A DNA stretch of 33,175 nt, taken from positions 1 to 33,175 of the IMG/VR virus record IMGVR_UViG_3300024319_000043; one strand, 5' to 3'. The notes under the pieces are model-generated. The model searched no databases and was not told where the DNA came from. It saw nothing but the letters and a program-made list of their open reading frames with translations. Source of the stretch: a virus. Numbering within the stretch: position 1 is the first letter of the stretch; each line of letters starts with the position of its first letter. The position numbers and the translations under genes were made by a program. Positions 23,147 through 30,133 of the stretch are shown here, piece after piece.

Positions 23147-23484
23147 GTGCTTTCCTTTTCGTTTTAAATTTCGCAGGCGATCTCGGCACCGGCAGCTGCC
23201 GCTACAGATTCAATCCCCCGCGTGGCCCCCGATGACCCTCGCCACCAGCGTTGTCCTGTGTGTCTGAGAGACCTGGGTTCTGGGTGCTTCGCTCGCAGCT
23301 GAGAGACCTGGGTTCTGGGTGTTCCCGTTGATAGCTGGGCACTCTCAACGGCTCAGCCAGGATCAACTTCAGCCATCCTAGTCCCTGTCAGGAGAAGCAG
23401 GCTAGAGAGCGAGCGAAGCGAGCGGAAAATTTTTTGGGCCACCCTCTCGAGTGACCCGCCATTGTTTCCGCTATTTGGTGTGGT
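23147..23484. other. Gene-free, GC-rich gap with repeats
   Basis: No convincing frame is present on either strand. The gap holds a pair of 23-base direct repeats (23264..23286, 23299..23321). It also holds a 6-bp hairpin (CGTTGA/TCAACG near 23327..23351) and a repeat-rich GAGCGAGCGAAGCGAGCG stretch near 23409. A stem GGGTCAC/GTGGCCC near 23440..23461 lies beside an A6T4-type tract on the minus strand. It separates the 155-residue gene from the run of small leftward genes and may hold a leader or second promoter. Confidence 0.6.
23264..23321. repeat. Two 23-base direct repeats
   Basis: The unit starts CTGAGAGACCTGGG and ends TTCTGGGTG. Copies lie at 23264..23286 and 23299..23321, identical, 35 bases apart start to start. 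The 12-base spacer contains GCTTCGCTCGC. Two copies are too few for a CRISPR array. Protein-binding iterons or an RNA leader element are possible. Confidence 0.8.
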
Positions 23485-23952
23485 CTAGGCTTCGATGCCC
23501 AGGGCCGCTAACTTGGCACGCTCCTCGGCGCTAACCTCTGGCTGACTTCCGTCGTCCAGCACGTTGGACGTTGGGGCGGTGCTGTACCCGTCTCCGAAGT
23601 CTGCCTTGTAAGCCGCTTGCGCCTCGCTCAACAGGGACTTGAGCGTGGTAACGGTGAATAGCTCGGCTTGTGCCTGTGCAACGCTGGCTTGGTAGTTGTT
23701 CTCGCTGATCTCGTCGCCGTTGCGGGCCCGCAGCCAGTGCTTAACCCAGCCGCGTTGCGTGTCCAGTCGCTTCTCCGCGCGGGGTAACCAGTACTCACAA
23801 AAGCGAATCTCTTGCTGCAGCTTCATCTGCCGCATAAAACGTAGGGTGTCTACTTGGCGCCAACCGTCGGCTGTTCCCTCGGTGTTGCTCGAACGAATGA
23901 ATTGCTCGCTCATGTTGGTGAATGTTTCCGCGATTTCGTTTACAAGTGTCAT
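23485..23952 (-). CDS. First leftward gene, unknown coiled protein
   Basis: The protein has 155 residues from the ATG with AGGAGAGAG upstream; a longer frame to 24048 is unlikely. It is helical and charged: 'TLVNEIAETFTNMSEQFIRS', 'RFMRQMKLQQEIRFCEYWLPRAEKRLDTQRGW', an Ala/Gln-rich helix near 95-120, and an acidic end. It is the gene nearest the divergent region on the leftward side, set apart by 338 bases from the rest. That place suggests an early regulator or host-takeover protein, but no motif supports a specific function. Confidence 0.6.
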   Translation of the reverse strand: MTLVNEIAETFTNMSEQFIRSSNTEGTADGWRQVDTLRFMRQMKLQQEIRFCEYWLPRAEKRLDTQRGWVKHWLRARNGDEISENNYQASVAQAQAELFTVTTLKSLLSEAQAAYKADFGDGYSTAPTSNVLDDGSQPEVSAEERAKLAALGIEA

Positions 23953-24020
23953 CTGATCTCTCTCCTGATCGGTTGTTTTATCTTCTGCTCCGCGTTTTTT
24001 TGCCCAAAGTGGGCGGCTGG

Positions 24021-24208
24021 AACGAGACAGGCTAGGAGTTGCCCACAACCGACGTAAGGAGGCTTGCAGTTCGCAATGGTCTTGTCTTGCAGGCCAACAG
24101 TAGCCAAGCAGGCTGAGCTATCGGAACAAGAGCCACATCGGCAAGGCAGAGAGAGGGTGGGAGAAGGCCATTGCGAACTGTTGTGGGCTGCTCCAAGCAG
24201 GGCTCGAT
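24021..24208. repeat. Large imperfect inverted repeat with exposed TAAGGAGG bulge
   Basis: Left arm GCTAGGAGTTGCCCACAA (24031..24048) matches the complement of 24181..24198 at 15 of 18 positions. CAGTTCGCAATGG (24067..24079) is a perfect 13-bp match to 24168..24180. An 18-base bulge between the left arms (24049..24066) holds a full ribosome-binding consensus on the plus strand. The apex is 88 bases and can fold further. Confidence 0.82.
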
Positions 24209-24416
24209 CTAGCCGTCCACTAGCAAAAAATCCCCTCACTATCCTATTCTCTCCCTTCTTCGCCTTCAGCCAGGAAAGAGCAATGAATGGAGCGCAACCC
24301 CGGACAAGCGATACTCACCCTTTAGGGCAGAGACAAGCAAGGCGCAGGCTCTGTTCATGAGTAGCGCGGTACTCCACCCCGACCAAAGGAGGGCGGAGTA
24401 TGGCCCAAGGTCACTC

Positions 24417-24428
24417 TTTGTGCGTTGA
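24417..24428 (+). promoter_or_regulatory. Recurring box before terminase genes (copy 2)
   Basis: TTTGTGCGTTGA runs on into CA, giving a perfect TTGACA -35 hexamer. TGTTAT or TATCAA lie 16-19 bases on as possible -10 elements. The box sits 79 bases before the small terminase start. This copy is the best candidate for the main rightward promoter. Confidence 0.55.
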
Positions 24429-24495
24429 CACAAGGGTTTAGCGACGTGTTATCAACGGGGGGAGAGAGGGAGAGGGGGGCTACAAGGAGACGCTG

Positions 24496-24873
24496 ATGAG
24501 CAACGTAGCAACTAGAAAACTAACCAGACGTCAGATAGCTCTGGTGGATATAATGGTATCAGAGGGGCTCAAGCCAGCACAGGCCGCTGAGAAGGCTGGG
24601 TACGCTCCTGGCAAGGCTGGGTATGTCAGTGCGTACAAGAGCCTGAAGACACCACACGTGCAGCAGTACATGATGCAGCGAATGAATGAGGAGTTCGGGC
24701 TAAGTGCTATGGCAGCGGTCAACACCGTGCGCAGACTGGCAACAGGGGCCAAGAGCGAGTACGTGCAGCTAGAGGCTAGCAAGGATTTACTTGATCGCGC
24801 TGGCTACAAGCCCATCGATCGGAGCCAGGTGCAGGTGGCGGGGGACATCAAAGTTAGTATTGACCTTGGATAG
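24496..24873 (+). CDS. Terminase small subunit
   Basis: The protein has 125 residues. An N-terminal HTH ('KLTRRQIALVDIMVSEGLKPAQAAEKAGYAPGKAG') leads into 'SAYKSLKTPHVQQYMMQRMNE', a helical middle, and 'YVQLEASKDLLDRAGYKPID' as in many phage small terminases. It would bind the packaging site, perhaps in the adjacent region, and deliver it to the large subunit at 26777. AAGGAG precedes the ATG. It is separated from the large subunit by nine small genes, which is unusual. Confidence 0.78.
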   Translation: MSNVATRKLTRRQIALVDIMVSEGLKPAQAAEKAGYAPGKAGYVSAYKSLKTPHVQQYMMQRMNEEFGLSAMAAVNTVRRLATGAKSEYVQLEASKDLLDRAGYKPIDRSQVQVAGDIKVSIDLG

Positions 24874-24932
24874 GGGTGGGGGGGGGAAATCCCAGACACA
24901 TGTTCCGTCACTGGTCCCCCACAAACATTTTT
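24871..24932 (+). terminator. G-run stem with T-run, possible weak terminator
   Basis: GTGGGGG (24876..24882) can pair with CCCCCAC (24916..24922), followed by ATTTTTC. The loop is long (33 bases), so termination would be partial at most. The first 15 bases (TAGGGGTGGGGGGGG) occur again after the capsid gene. Confidence 0.4.
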
Positions 24933-24969
24933 CTGCTCTAAGGTCCGCAACAAAAGTGTGAGGTGAGAT

Positions 24970-25089
24970 ATGGGTCGTTATGCTAAGAAGCCTGAGAAGT
25001 CTGTTCGTAGTGATACGAAGGTGGCTAAGGCGAAGTTGAGGAGTAAGGGCTATGGCAAAAAGTCCGGCGTGGCAAAGAAAGGCGGGTAA
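24970..25089 (+). CDS. Very small basic protein, 39 residues
   Basis: The sequence begins MGRYAKKPEKSVRSDTKVAK and ends KKSGVAKKGG. About a third of its residues are Lys or Arg. GAGGTGA sits five bases before the ATG. It overlaps the next gene by 38 bases. It is the first of a set of tiny basic proteins; nucleic-acid binding is plausible from charge only. Confidence 0.6.
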   Translation: MGRYAKKPEKSVRSDTKVAKAKLRSKGYGKKSGVAKKGG

Positions 25090-25351
25090 GAACCCGAAGG
25101 GGGGATTGAACGCGAAGGGTCGAGCTTCTTACAAGGGCGGTACATTGAAGGCGCCTGTTAAGAGTGGTGATAACCCGAGGCGTGCTTCTTTCTTGGCGCG
25201 GATGGGGAATATGCGTGGCCCTGAGCGTGATGAGAAGGGCAAGCCTACGCGTCTTCTTCTTAGTTTGAGGGCTTGGGGTGCATCGTCCAAAGCTGATGCC
25301 AAGGCGAAGGCTCGTGCTATTAGTAAGCGTAACAAGGCGAAGAAGGATTGA
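25052..25351 (+). CDS. Basic conserved protein, DUF6321-like
   Basis: The protein has 99 residues. 'SPAWQRKAGKNPKGGLNAKG', 'LKAPVKSGDNPRRASFLARM' and 'LRAWGASSKADAKAKARAIS' form a pattern I know from marine phages, which I believe is Pfam DUF6321. Pfam number and match were not checked. It is strongly basic. AGGAG is ten bases before the ATG. Function unknown; possibly it binds DNA or the packaged genome. Confidence 0.68.
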   Translation: MAKSPAWQRKAGKNPKGGLNAKGRASYKGGTLKAPVKSGDNPRRASFLARMGNMRGPERDEKGKPTRLLLSLRAWGASSKADAKAKARAISKRNKAKKD

Positions 25352-25355
25352 TCTG

Positions 25356-25541
25356 ATGTGTGGTGGTGGTGGCGGCAAGACCGCTGATGAGTATTATGAA
25401 GAGATGGACAAGCCTGAGAAACAGCCCTTGCCTTCTCTTAGCATGGCCAAGCGTGGAAGCCGCGAGCCGAAGTACGGTGGCGTTAAGGTTGGGCAGAAGC
25501 GTAGGAATTTGTTAATGCCGTATGGTGTTAATGATGAGTGA
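25356..25541 (+). CDS. Small protein with N-terminal Cys-Gly run
   Basis: The protein has 61 residues and begins MCGGGGGKTADEYYEEMDKP, then a Lys/Arg/Gly-rich part ('KYGGVKVGQKRRNLLMPYGV'). The MCGxxx start recurs in the gene at 28368, so Cys2 could be a modified or exposed residue. A longer frame upstream exists but is less likely. Its 3' end overlaps the next start by eight bases. Function unknown. Confidence 0.6.
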   Translation: MCGGGGGKTADEYYEEMDKPEKQPLPSLSMAKRGSREPKYGGVKVGQKRRNLLMPYGVNDE

Positions 25542-25704
25542 GGTTAATAAGGCTGGGAATTATACGAAGCCTGCGATGCGGAAGGCGATCTTCCGCAAGG
25601 TGAAGGCTGGTGGCAAGGGTGGTAAGCCTGGTCAGTGGTCTGCTCGTAAGGCTCAGATGTTGGCCAAAGAATATAAAGCAAAAGGTGGAGGATACACATC
25701 ATGA
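25534..25704 (+). CDS. Small basic conserved protein
   Basis: The protein has about 56 residues (several nearby ATGs could be used). 'KPAMRKAIFRKVKAGGKGGK' and 'PGQWSARKAQMLAKEYKAKG' closely resemble a small conserved segment found in marine phage and other virus proteins. It is rich in Lys, Gly and Arg. The stop TGA overlaps the next ATG (ATGA). The role is unknown. Confidence 0.66.
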   Translation: MSEVNKAGNYTKPAMRKAIFRKVKAGGKGGKPGQWSARKAQMLAKEYKAKGGGYTS

Positions 25705-25829
25705 CTAGAATTACGTTTACAAGTTCGAGCATTTTCATGGAAATGCTTCTTGAGCTTCATGAGCGAGGCATTGATTGCTGTGGCGCTTCTGATGGCACGG
25801 GCTTTTACCATATTGATATTAAAAGATAA
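25701..25829 (+). CDS. Very small protein, 42 residues
   Basis: The frame begins MTRITFTSSSIFMEMLLELH and ends GFYHIDIKR. It has both ends coupled (ATGA at the start, TAATG at the stop), with GGTGGAGG upstream. It is neutral rather than basic, unlike its neighbours, and carries a Cys-Cys pair. It is not recognised; coupling is the main support. Confidence 0.5.
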   Translation: MTRITFTSSSIFMEMLLELHERGIDCCGASDGTGFYHIDIKR

Positions 25830-26062
25830 TGAAGGCGTCTCAGCGTTCCCTGGTTAATTGGACCAAGCAGAAGTGGCGCACTAAGAGTGGCAAGCGTTCC
25901 CGGGATACTGGTGAGCGCTATTTGCCGGAGAAGGCGATTAAGTCTTTGTCTTCCTCTGAGTATGCGGCCACGACAAAAGCAAAGCGTGAGGGTAGTGCGA
26001 AGGGGAAGCAGTTTGTTTCTCAGCCTAAAGCCATTGCGCGTAAGGTGAGGAAGTATCGGTAA
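25829..26062 (+). CDS. Basic conserved phage protein, unknown
   Basis: The protein has 77 residues: 'SLVNWTKQKWRTKSGKRSRD', then 'TGERYLPEKAIKSLSSSEYA', 'ATTKAKREGSAKGKQFVSQP' and 'IARKVRKYR'. This set of motifs is widespread in marine phage genomes, typically beside structural genes. It is strongly basic and may bind nucleic acid; no function is established. It overlaps the previous and next genes by one base each. Confidence 0.72.
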   Translation: MKASQRSLVNWTKQKWRTKSGKRSRDTGERYLPEKAIKSLSSSEYAATTKAKREGSAKGKQFVSQPKAIARKVRKYR

Positions 26063-26277
26063 TGCCCTGGCAGTTTAAGAATGATGGTGAGGTTTGGAGT
26101 GGTGGCACGCATGAGCTTGCGGGTCGCACGTTTAGCGGAACCACTCGAACGCCTGCCTCCCGTCCCCTTGTTTGGGTTGACGCGCCGGCGCCGAAGAAAA
26201 CCCCTACCCCTTCTAAGCCTAAGCAGCCTAGAAAGAAGCAACCACCAAAGCCCAAGGGCGCAACAGCATGGGACTAA
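26062..26277 (+). CDS. Pro/Lys-rich small protein
   Basis: The protein has 71 residues. The first 30 (PWQFKNDGEVWSGGTHELAG and RTFSG) look like a small folded motif; the rest is a disordered Pro/Lys tail (PKKTPTPSKPKQPRKKQPPK) ending in an aromatic-acidic 'WD'. It is coupled to its neighbour by TAATG. The motif 'G..W.G..H...G..YSG..RTP.SR.L' appears in other phages. It is probably a DNA- or protein-binding accessory; function not known. Confidence 0.6.
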   Translation: MPWQFKNDGEVWSGGTHELAGRTFSGTTRTPASRPLVWVDAPAPKKTPTPSKPKQPRKKQPPKPKGATAWD

Positions 26278-26280
26278 GAC

Positions 26281-26583
26281 ATGCCTGATACAAAATTCAA
26301 GCCAGCCTCCTCTTCCCTGCACCGCTCTTTGCTGAAGCAGCACCGTCAGTTGCAGCAACAGCTGAGCGCAATGGAGGGCAAGCTAGAGAAGCAGCAAGAC
26401 AAGCCTGGCGCTAGTCTGTTGAGCCGTGGCCTGCGCGCCTACAACAACACGATGGTTGATATTGGTGAGAAGCTGAACAAGGCCAATCCTTCTTATCGTG
26501 CCATTCAGCGGCGCTTGAACAAGGTTGAGAACCAGCTGGATACCGAGTCGCAGCGCCTCAGTCGCCAAGGCGGGAGTAAGTAG
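26281..26583 (+). CDS. Coiled-coil protein upstream of terminase, unknown
   Basis: The protein has 100 residues with two coiled-coil segments: residues about 12-42 (Leu/Gln heptads such as LLKQHRQLQQQLSAMEGKLE) and 65-95. It is basic overall. The ribosome site is poor, so translation may depend on the upstream gene. It could be a packaging or scaffolding accessory, from its place three bases after one packaging-region gene and next to others. Confidence 0.58.
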   Translation: MPDTKFKPASSSLHRSLLKQHRQLQQQLSAMEGKLEKQQDKPGASLLSRGLRAYNNTMVDIGEKLNKANPSYRAIQRRLNKVENQLDTESQRLSRQGGSK

Positions 26584-26585
26584 GC

Positions 26586-26780
26586 TTGAGTTTTATCAAT
26601 ACCCTTTCTCAGCCTGAGCGAGATACTCTTCGGCGGGTGGTGAAGCTGGTTCACATGAAGCACCACCCCAAAGAGTTTGTAACCAACTACGAGGCCGACA
26701 AGATCATTGAGTCGATCGGGCCCGAAGTGGCTGGTCGCATGATTAAGGTTGGCATTGATAACCAGATTGGCAGCAAGTGA
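26586..26780 (+). CDS. Small helical protein with TTG start
   Basis: The protein has 64 residues: 'SFINTLSQPERDTLRRVVKL', then 'VHMKHHPKEFVTNYEADKII'. The TTG start has GGGAGTAAG upstream and sits just after the previous stop. The last codon overlaps the GTG of the large terminase. The pattern 'LS..E.+.LR.+V...H......+.T..EADK.I...GPE' is familiar from marine podoviruses, where such a protein precedes terminase. Function unknown. Confidence 0.62.
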   Translation: MSFINTLSQPERDTLRRVVKLVHMKHHPKEFVTNYEADKIIESIGPEVAGRMIKVGIDNQIGSK

Positions 26781-28306
26781 TAGACTTCAAATACAAACCG
26801 GACGGTGATGTTCTAAAGGCTTTCATGAAGTCGGACACATTCTTTCGCGGCATCCGCGGTCCGGTTGGTAGCGGGAAGTCTGTTGGCTCCTGTGTTGAAG
26901 TATTCCGGCGCGCGCTCGGTCAGGCTAAGGGGCCAGACGGGGTGCGTAAAAGCCGCTGGGCAATCATTCGGAACACAAACCCGCAGCTGAGAACCACAAC
27001 GATTAAGACCTGGTTGGATTGGTTTCCCGAGAATAGCTGGGGGAAGTTCACCTGGTCGGTGCCTTACACGCACCACATCAAGAAGGGTGACGTTGATCTT
27101 GAGGTAATTTTCCTGGCGCTCGATCGCCCAGAGGATGTGAAGAAGCTCCTTTCATTGGAGCTTACTGGCATTTGGATTAACGAGGCGCGTGAGATTCCAA
27201 AGAGTATCATCGATGCGTGTACTATGCGCGTTGGTCGTTATCCTTCTATGCGCGATGGTGGCCCTACCTGGACGGGTGTTATTGCTGATACGAACGCGCC
27301 CGAAGAGGACCACTGGTGGCCTATCATGTCCGGTGAGGTTCCTATTCCGGACCACATTCCGCGCGAGCAGGCAAAGATGCTGGTCAAGCCAGACAACTGG
27401 GAGTTCTTTACTCAGCCCGCTGGTATGATCGAGACCCGCGATGAGGATGGCGAGATCAACGGCTATGAGCCGAATAAGAGCGCCGAGAACCAAAAGCACA
27501 TGATGAATTCGTACTATCCGAACTTGGTTCAGGGTAAGACGAAATCATGGATCGATGTTTATGTGATGAATCGATTTGGCCACATTCAGGATGGGAAGCC
27601 AGTGTATCCAATGTTCGCGCCTGAGGTTCACATCGCCAAAGAAGAGATACCCATTGCGGCTGACCTGCCTGTTTATGTGGGTGTTGACTTCGGCCTTACC
27701 CCTGCCGCTGCTATTGGGCAAAAGGTTCGAGGCCGATGGTTGATCCAATCTGAGATTGTAGCCGTAGATATGGGTGTGGTTCGGTTTGCAGAGGTTCTGC
27801 GAAACGAGCTGTCTACCCGTTTCTTTGCCTGCCCGGAGGTTCATATCTTCGGTGATCCGGCTGGTGACTTCAGGGCTCAAACCGATGAATCAACGCCGTT
27901 TCAAATCTTGAGGGGCGCGGGCCTTCGAGCGTTCCCTACACACTCAAACTCTGTTGATCTTCGCCTTGAGTCGGTGGCTTCTCAGCTGATGAAGATGTCA
28001 GAGGGTAAAGCTGCGTTCTTGATTGATCGTCGGTGTGGCATGTTGATTAAGGGATTTGAGGGCGGATACGGATACAAGCGTATGGAGGTTAGCGGTGAGC
28101 GCTATGCCGACAAGCCTGACAAGAACATGTTCTCTCACATCCACGATGCGTTGCAGTACCTAATGCTTGGCGCTGGTGAGGGCCGGGCTCTGATGAACAA
28201 TCAGAATGCAGCCCAGCATACCGTTGCCAAGCGTGACTTCGATGTGTTTAACAAGCGATCAAATGGCAGGGGCCAGCGTAGGCAAGGCTTGTGGGCGCGC
28301 ATGTAA
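26777..28306 (+). CDS. terL: Terminase large subunit
   Basis: The protein has 509 residues. The ATPase half has Walker A 'GPVGSGKS' (28-35) and a Walker B-type 'LTGIWINEARE' (129-139) with Glu136 as the likely catalytic residue. The nuclease half has 'VGVDFG' (301-306, Asp304), 'FGDPAG' (358-363, Asp360) and 'SHIHDALQY' (453-461, Asp457). It pumps DNA into the procapsid and cuts concatemers. The GTG start overlaps the upstream stop. Full length for the family; no frameshift. Confidence 0.92.
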   Translation: MIDFKYKPDGDVLKAFMKSDTFFRGIRGPVGSGKSVGSCVEVFRRALGQAKGPDGVRKSRWAIIRNTNPQLRTTTIKTWLDWFPENSWGKFTWSVPYTHHIKKGDVDLEVIFLALDRPEDVKKLLSLELTGIWINEAREIPKSIIDACTMRVGRYPSMRDGGPTWTGVIADTNAPEEDHWWPIMSGEVPIPDHIPREQAKMLVKPDNWEFFTQPAGMIETRDEDGEINGYEPNKSAENQKHMMNSYYPNLVQGKTKSWIDVYVMNRFGHIQDGKPVYPMFAPEVHIAKEEIPIAADLPVYVGVDFGLTPAAAIGQKVRGRWLIQSEIVAVDMGVVRFAEVLRNELSTRFFACPEVHIFGDPAGDFRAQTDESTPFQILRGAGLRAFPTHSNSVDLRLESVASQLMKMSEGKAAFLIDRRCGMLIKGFEGGYGYKRMEVSGERYADKPDKNMFSHIHDALQYLMLGAGEGRALMNNQNAAQHTVAKRDFDVFNKRSNGRGQRRQGLWARM

Positions 28307-28317
28307 TTGTGCGTTGA
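28307..28317 (+). promoter_or_regulatory. Recurring box after terminase (copy 3)
   Basis: TTGTGCGTTGA begins right after the terminase stop, 61 bases before the next start. The following 30 bases resemble those after copy 2 (AGCG, then GTGTT, then AA). A promoter for portal and capsid genes is possible. Confidence 0.45.
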
Positions 28318-28367
28318 TGGCTGGATAGCGCTGTGTTTACCAATGCGTAATTTAGAAGGAGCATACC

Positions 28368-28607
28368 ATGTGCGGACGATCCGGCCCATCAGCGGCAGAA
28401 CAGCAGGCAGCAGCGCAGCGGCGCTTGGAAGCAGAGCAAGCTAAGCAAGAGGCAATCCAAGAGCGTGCCGGGCAAAAGCGCGAAGACATTAGCGATGCTC
28501 TTAGCGCACGCAGTGAGCGCAAGGGCACACGCGGTGGCGTAGGTCGTCGCTCACTGTTTTCCTCATCTAACACTGGGTCGGGCTTTATTGGTCGGTTCTC
28601 ACGATGA
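28368..28607 (+). CDS. Small Cys-start coiled protein upstream of portal
   Basis: The protein has 79 residues and begins MCGRSGPSAAEQQAAAQRRL, then a Gln/Glu/Arg-rich helix and a Ser/Gly/Arg tail. The MCG start parallels the gene at 25356. AGAAGGAG precedes the ATG, and the end overlaps the portal start by four bases. Such small helical proteins often lie before portals in T7-like marine phages; role unknown. Confidence 0.65.
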   Translation: MCGRSGPSAAEQQAAAQRRLEAEQAKQEAIQERAGQKREDISDALSARSERKGTRGGVGRRSLFSSSNTGSGFIGRFSR

Positions 28608-30133
28608 ACGACGCCGCAAAGAAGTACCTCTCAAAGTATGAGAAGGCCAAGGCATTCCGTGAAAACTGGGTGCCTCTCTTTGAGGAGTGCTATGAGTATG
28701 CGCTTCCTCAGCGTGAGTCATTTTATGCTGAGACTGCGGGCCAGCGTCGAGATGATAAAATCTTTGACGAGACCGCTGTCGTTGGCGTGCAAGAGTTTGC
28801 AAGCCGACTACAGCATGGCATCGTTCCTAACTTTGCTCGCTGGGCTGACTTTGCCGCAGGTAGCGAGGTTCCGCTAGAAGAACGTGACCGCGTTGATAAC
28901 GAGCTAGATGAAGTTACCGAGTATGTGTTCGAGGTGATCCAGAACTCAAACTTCGGCCAAGAGGTGCATGAGTCATTCATGGACCTGGCGGTTGGTACTG
29001 GCGTTATGGCGGTTGAGGAAGGGGATGCACTAAATCCAGTAGTGTTCTCTGCCATCCCCCTACCACATGTTGTGCTAGACACTGGCCCTGACGATCGAAT
29101 CGATCATGTGTTCCGCGAGCGCAAGAAGGTTCCCTTCGAGCATTTGCCGCTGATGTATCCTAAATCTACCTTCGACCCGAAGGTGATGGCGCTTATGTCT
29201 ACTGACAACACGACCGATGTTCTTGAGGTTGTTTGTCGTGATTACAGCAAGCGCAATGAAGAGGCGTACCTGCACTATGCAATCTGCCAGCGAACAAAGA
29301 CTGTTCTGCACTACAAGCAGATGAACGGTGTGGGTTCGAACCCATATGTTTGCTTCCGCTGGACTAAGTGTGCTGGTGAGGTCTATGGCCGTGGCCCGCT
29401 CATTAATGCGCTGTCGGCAATCAAGACAACGAACCTAACTATCGAGTTGATCCTTGAGAATGCTCAGATGTCTATCTCTGGGATTTACCAGATGGAAGAT
29501 GATGGCGTTGTGAACCCTGATACTATTCAGTTGGTTCCTGGCTCGATCATTCCCAAGGCAATGGGGTCGAGCGGATTGCAGCCTATCAATGCGGCTGGTC
29601 GTTTTGACGTGGCTCAGCTTGTTCTCAGCGACATGCGGCTGAACATTAAGCGCGCTCTATACAACGATATGCTTGGCAATCCTGACAAGACACCTGCGAC
29701 TGCGACTGAGGTTGCGGAGCGTATGGCCGATCTATCCCGCCGGATGGGCGCCGCCTTTGGTCGCTTGCAGTCTGAGCTTGTTCAGCCTGTTCTTCAGCGT
29801 GTGGTCTACATCTTGAAGAAGCAGGGCCGTATCGAATTACCAACGATCAATGGTCGTGAGGTCAAGGTTAAGCCGACATCGCCTCTCGCGCAGGCTCAAG
29901 CTAACCAGGATATCTCAAGCGTAGCTCGCTTCCTGGAAATGGTTGGAGGCGTCTTCGGTCCTGAAATGTTGCAGATGCTCATAGACAGTGAAGAAGTAGC
30001 TGTTCACCTTGCTAAAAAGTTTGGTGTGCCAGACCGCTTGATTCGTGACGAAGAACAGCGTAAGCAGATAGCTGCATTAGCGCAGCAAATGGCTCAACAG
30101 CAACAGGGGATGCCAGTTGAACAAGAAGGTTAA
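28604..30133 (+). CDS. Portal (head-tail connector) protein, T7 gp8-like
   Basis: The protein has 509 residues, close to T7 gp8 (536). 'YEKAKAFRENWVPLFEECYEYALPQRESF' at the start, 'LQHGIVPNFARWADFAAGSE' and 'TPATATEVAERMADLSRRMGAAFGRLQSELVQPVLQRVVYIL' near 360-410 are hallmarks of the podovirus head-to-tail connecting family. It forms the twelve-part ring for DNA entry and tail attachment. Its end overlaps the next gene by 17 bases. Confidence 0.9.
   Translation: MNDAAKKYLSKYEKAKAFRENWVPLFEECYEYALPQRESFYAETAGQRRDDKIFDETAVVGVQEFASRLQHGIVPNFARWADFAAGSEVPLEERDRVDNELDEVTEYVFEVIQNSNFGQEVHESFMDLAVGTGVMAVEEGDALNPVVFSAIPLPHVVLDTGPDDRIDHVFRERKKVPFEHLPLMYPKSTFDPKVMALMSTDNTTDVLEVVCRDYSKRNEEAYLHYAICQRTKTVLHYKQMNGVGSNPYVCFRWTKCAGEVYGRGPLINALSAIKTTNLTIELILENAQMSISGIYQMEDDGVVNPDTIQLVPGSIIPKAMGSSGLQPINAAGRFDVAQLVLSDMRLNIKRALYNDMLGNPDKTPATATEVAERMADLSRRMGAAFGRLQSELVQPVLQRVVYILKKQGRIELPTINGREVKVKPTSPLAQAQANQDISSVARFLEMVGGVFGPEMLQMLIDSEEVAVHLAKKFGVPDRLIRDEEQRKQIAALAQQMAQQQQGMPVEQEG

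Larger units (their letters stand above)
23953..24495. other. Divergent control region (no gene)
   Basis: This is the only place where the leftward and rightward units start back to back. It contains a short hairpin (GCCCA aag TGGGC, 24002..24014), the large inverted repeat (24021..24208), a 10-bp stem with one mismatch (24370..24379 with 24391..24400), the TTTGTGCGTTGA box (24417) and a G-rich purine tract (24456..24479) before the small terminase. Promoters, packaging site or origin functions could be here. The frames crossing it look spurious. Confidence 0.65.

Noticed and set aside
23264-23321. CRISPR-like repeat pair
   Set aside because: Only two copies with a 12-base spacer and no cas genes; reported as direct repeats instead.
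23949-24239. Minus-strand frame of 96 codons in the divergent region
   Set aside because: It overlaps the start of the 155-residue gene and its ribosome site, and the sequence is Ser/Cys-rich without recognisable pattern.
24064-24360. Plus-strand frame of 98 codons after TAAGGAGG
   Set aside because: The ribosome consensus is real, but the spacing to ATG is long, the protein is Arg/Pro/Ser-rich without domain features, and it runs through the inverted repeat. Kept only as a feature of the repeat.
24456-24479. G-rich tract as four-strand G-quadruplex
   Set aside because: Only three clear runs of three or more G with normal loops can be drawn; the evidence is too thin to list as a structure.
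29332-29343. GGGTTCGAACCC, like a tRNA T-arm or attachment core
   Set aside because: It lies within the portal frame coding Val-Gly-Ser-Asn-Pro-Tyr, and no acceptor or anticodon arms surround it. No integrase is present.
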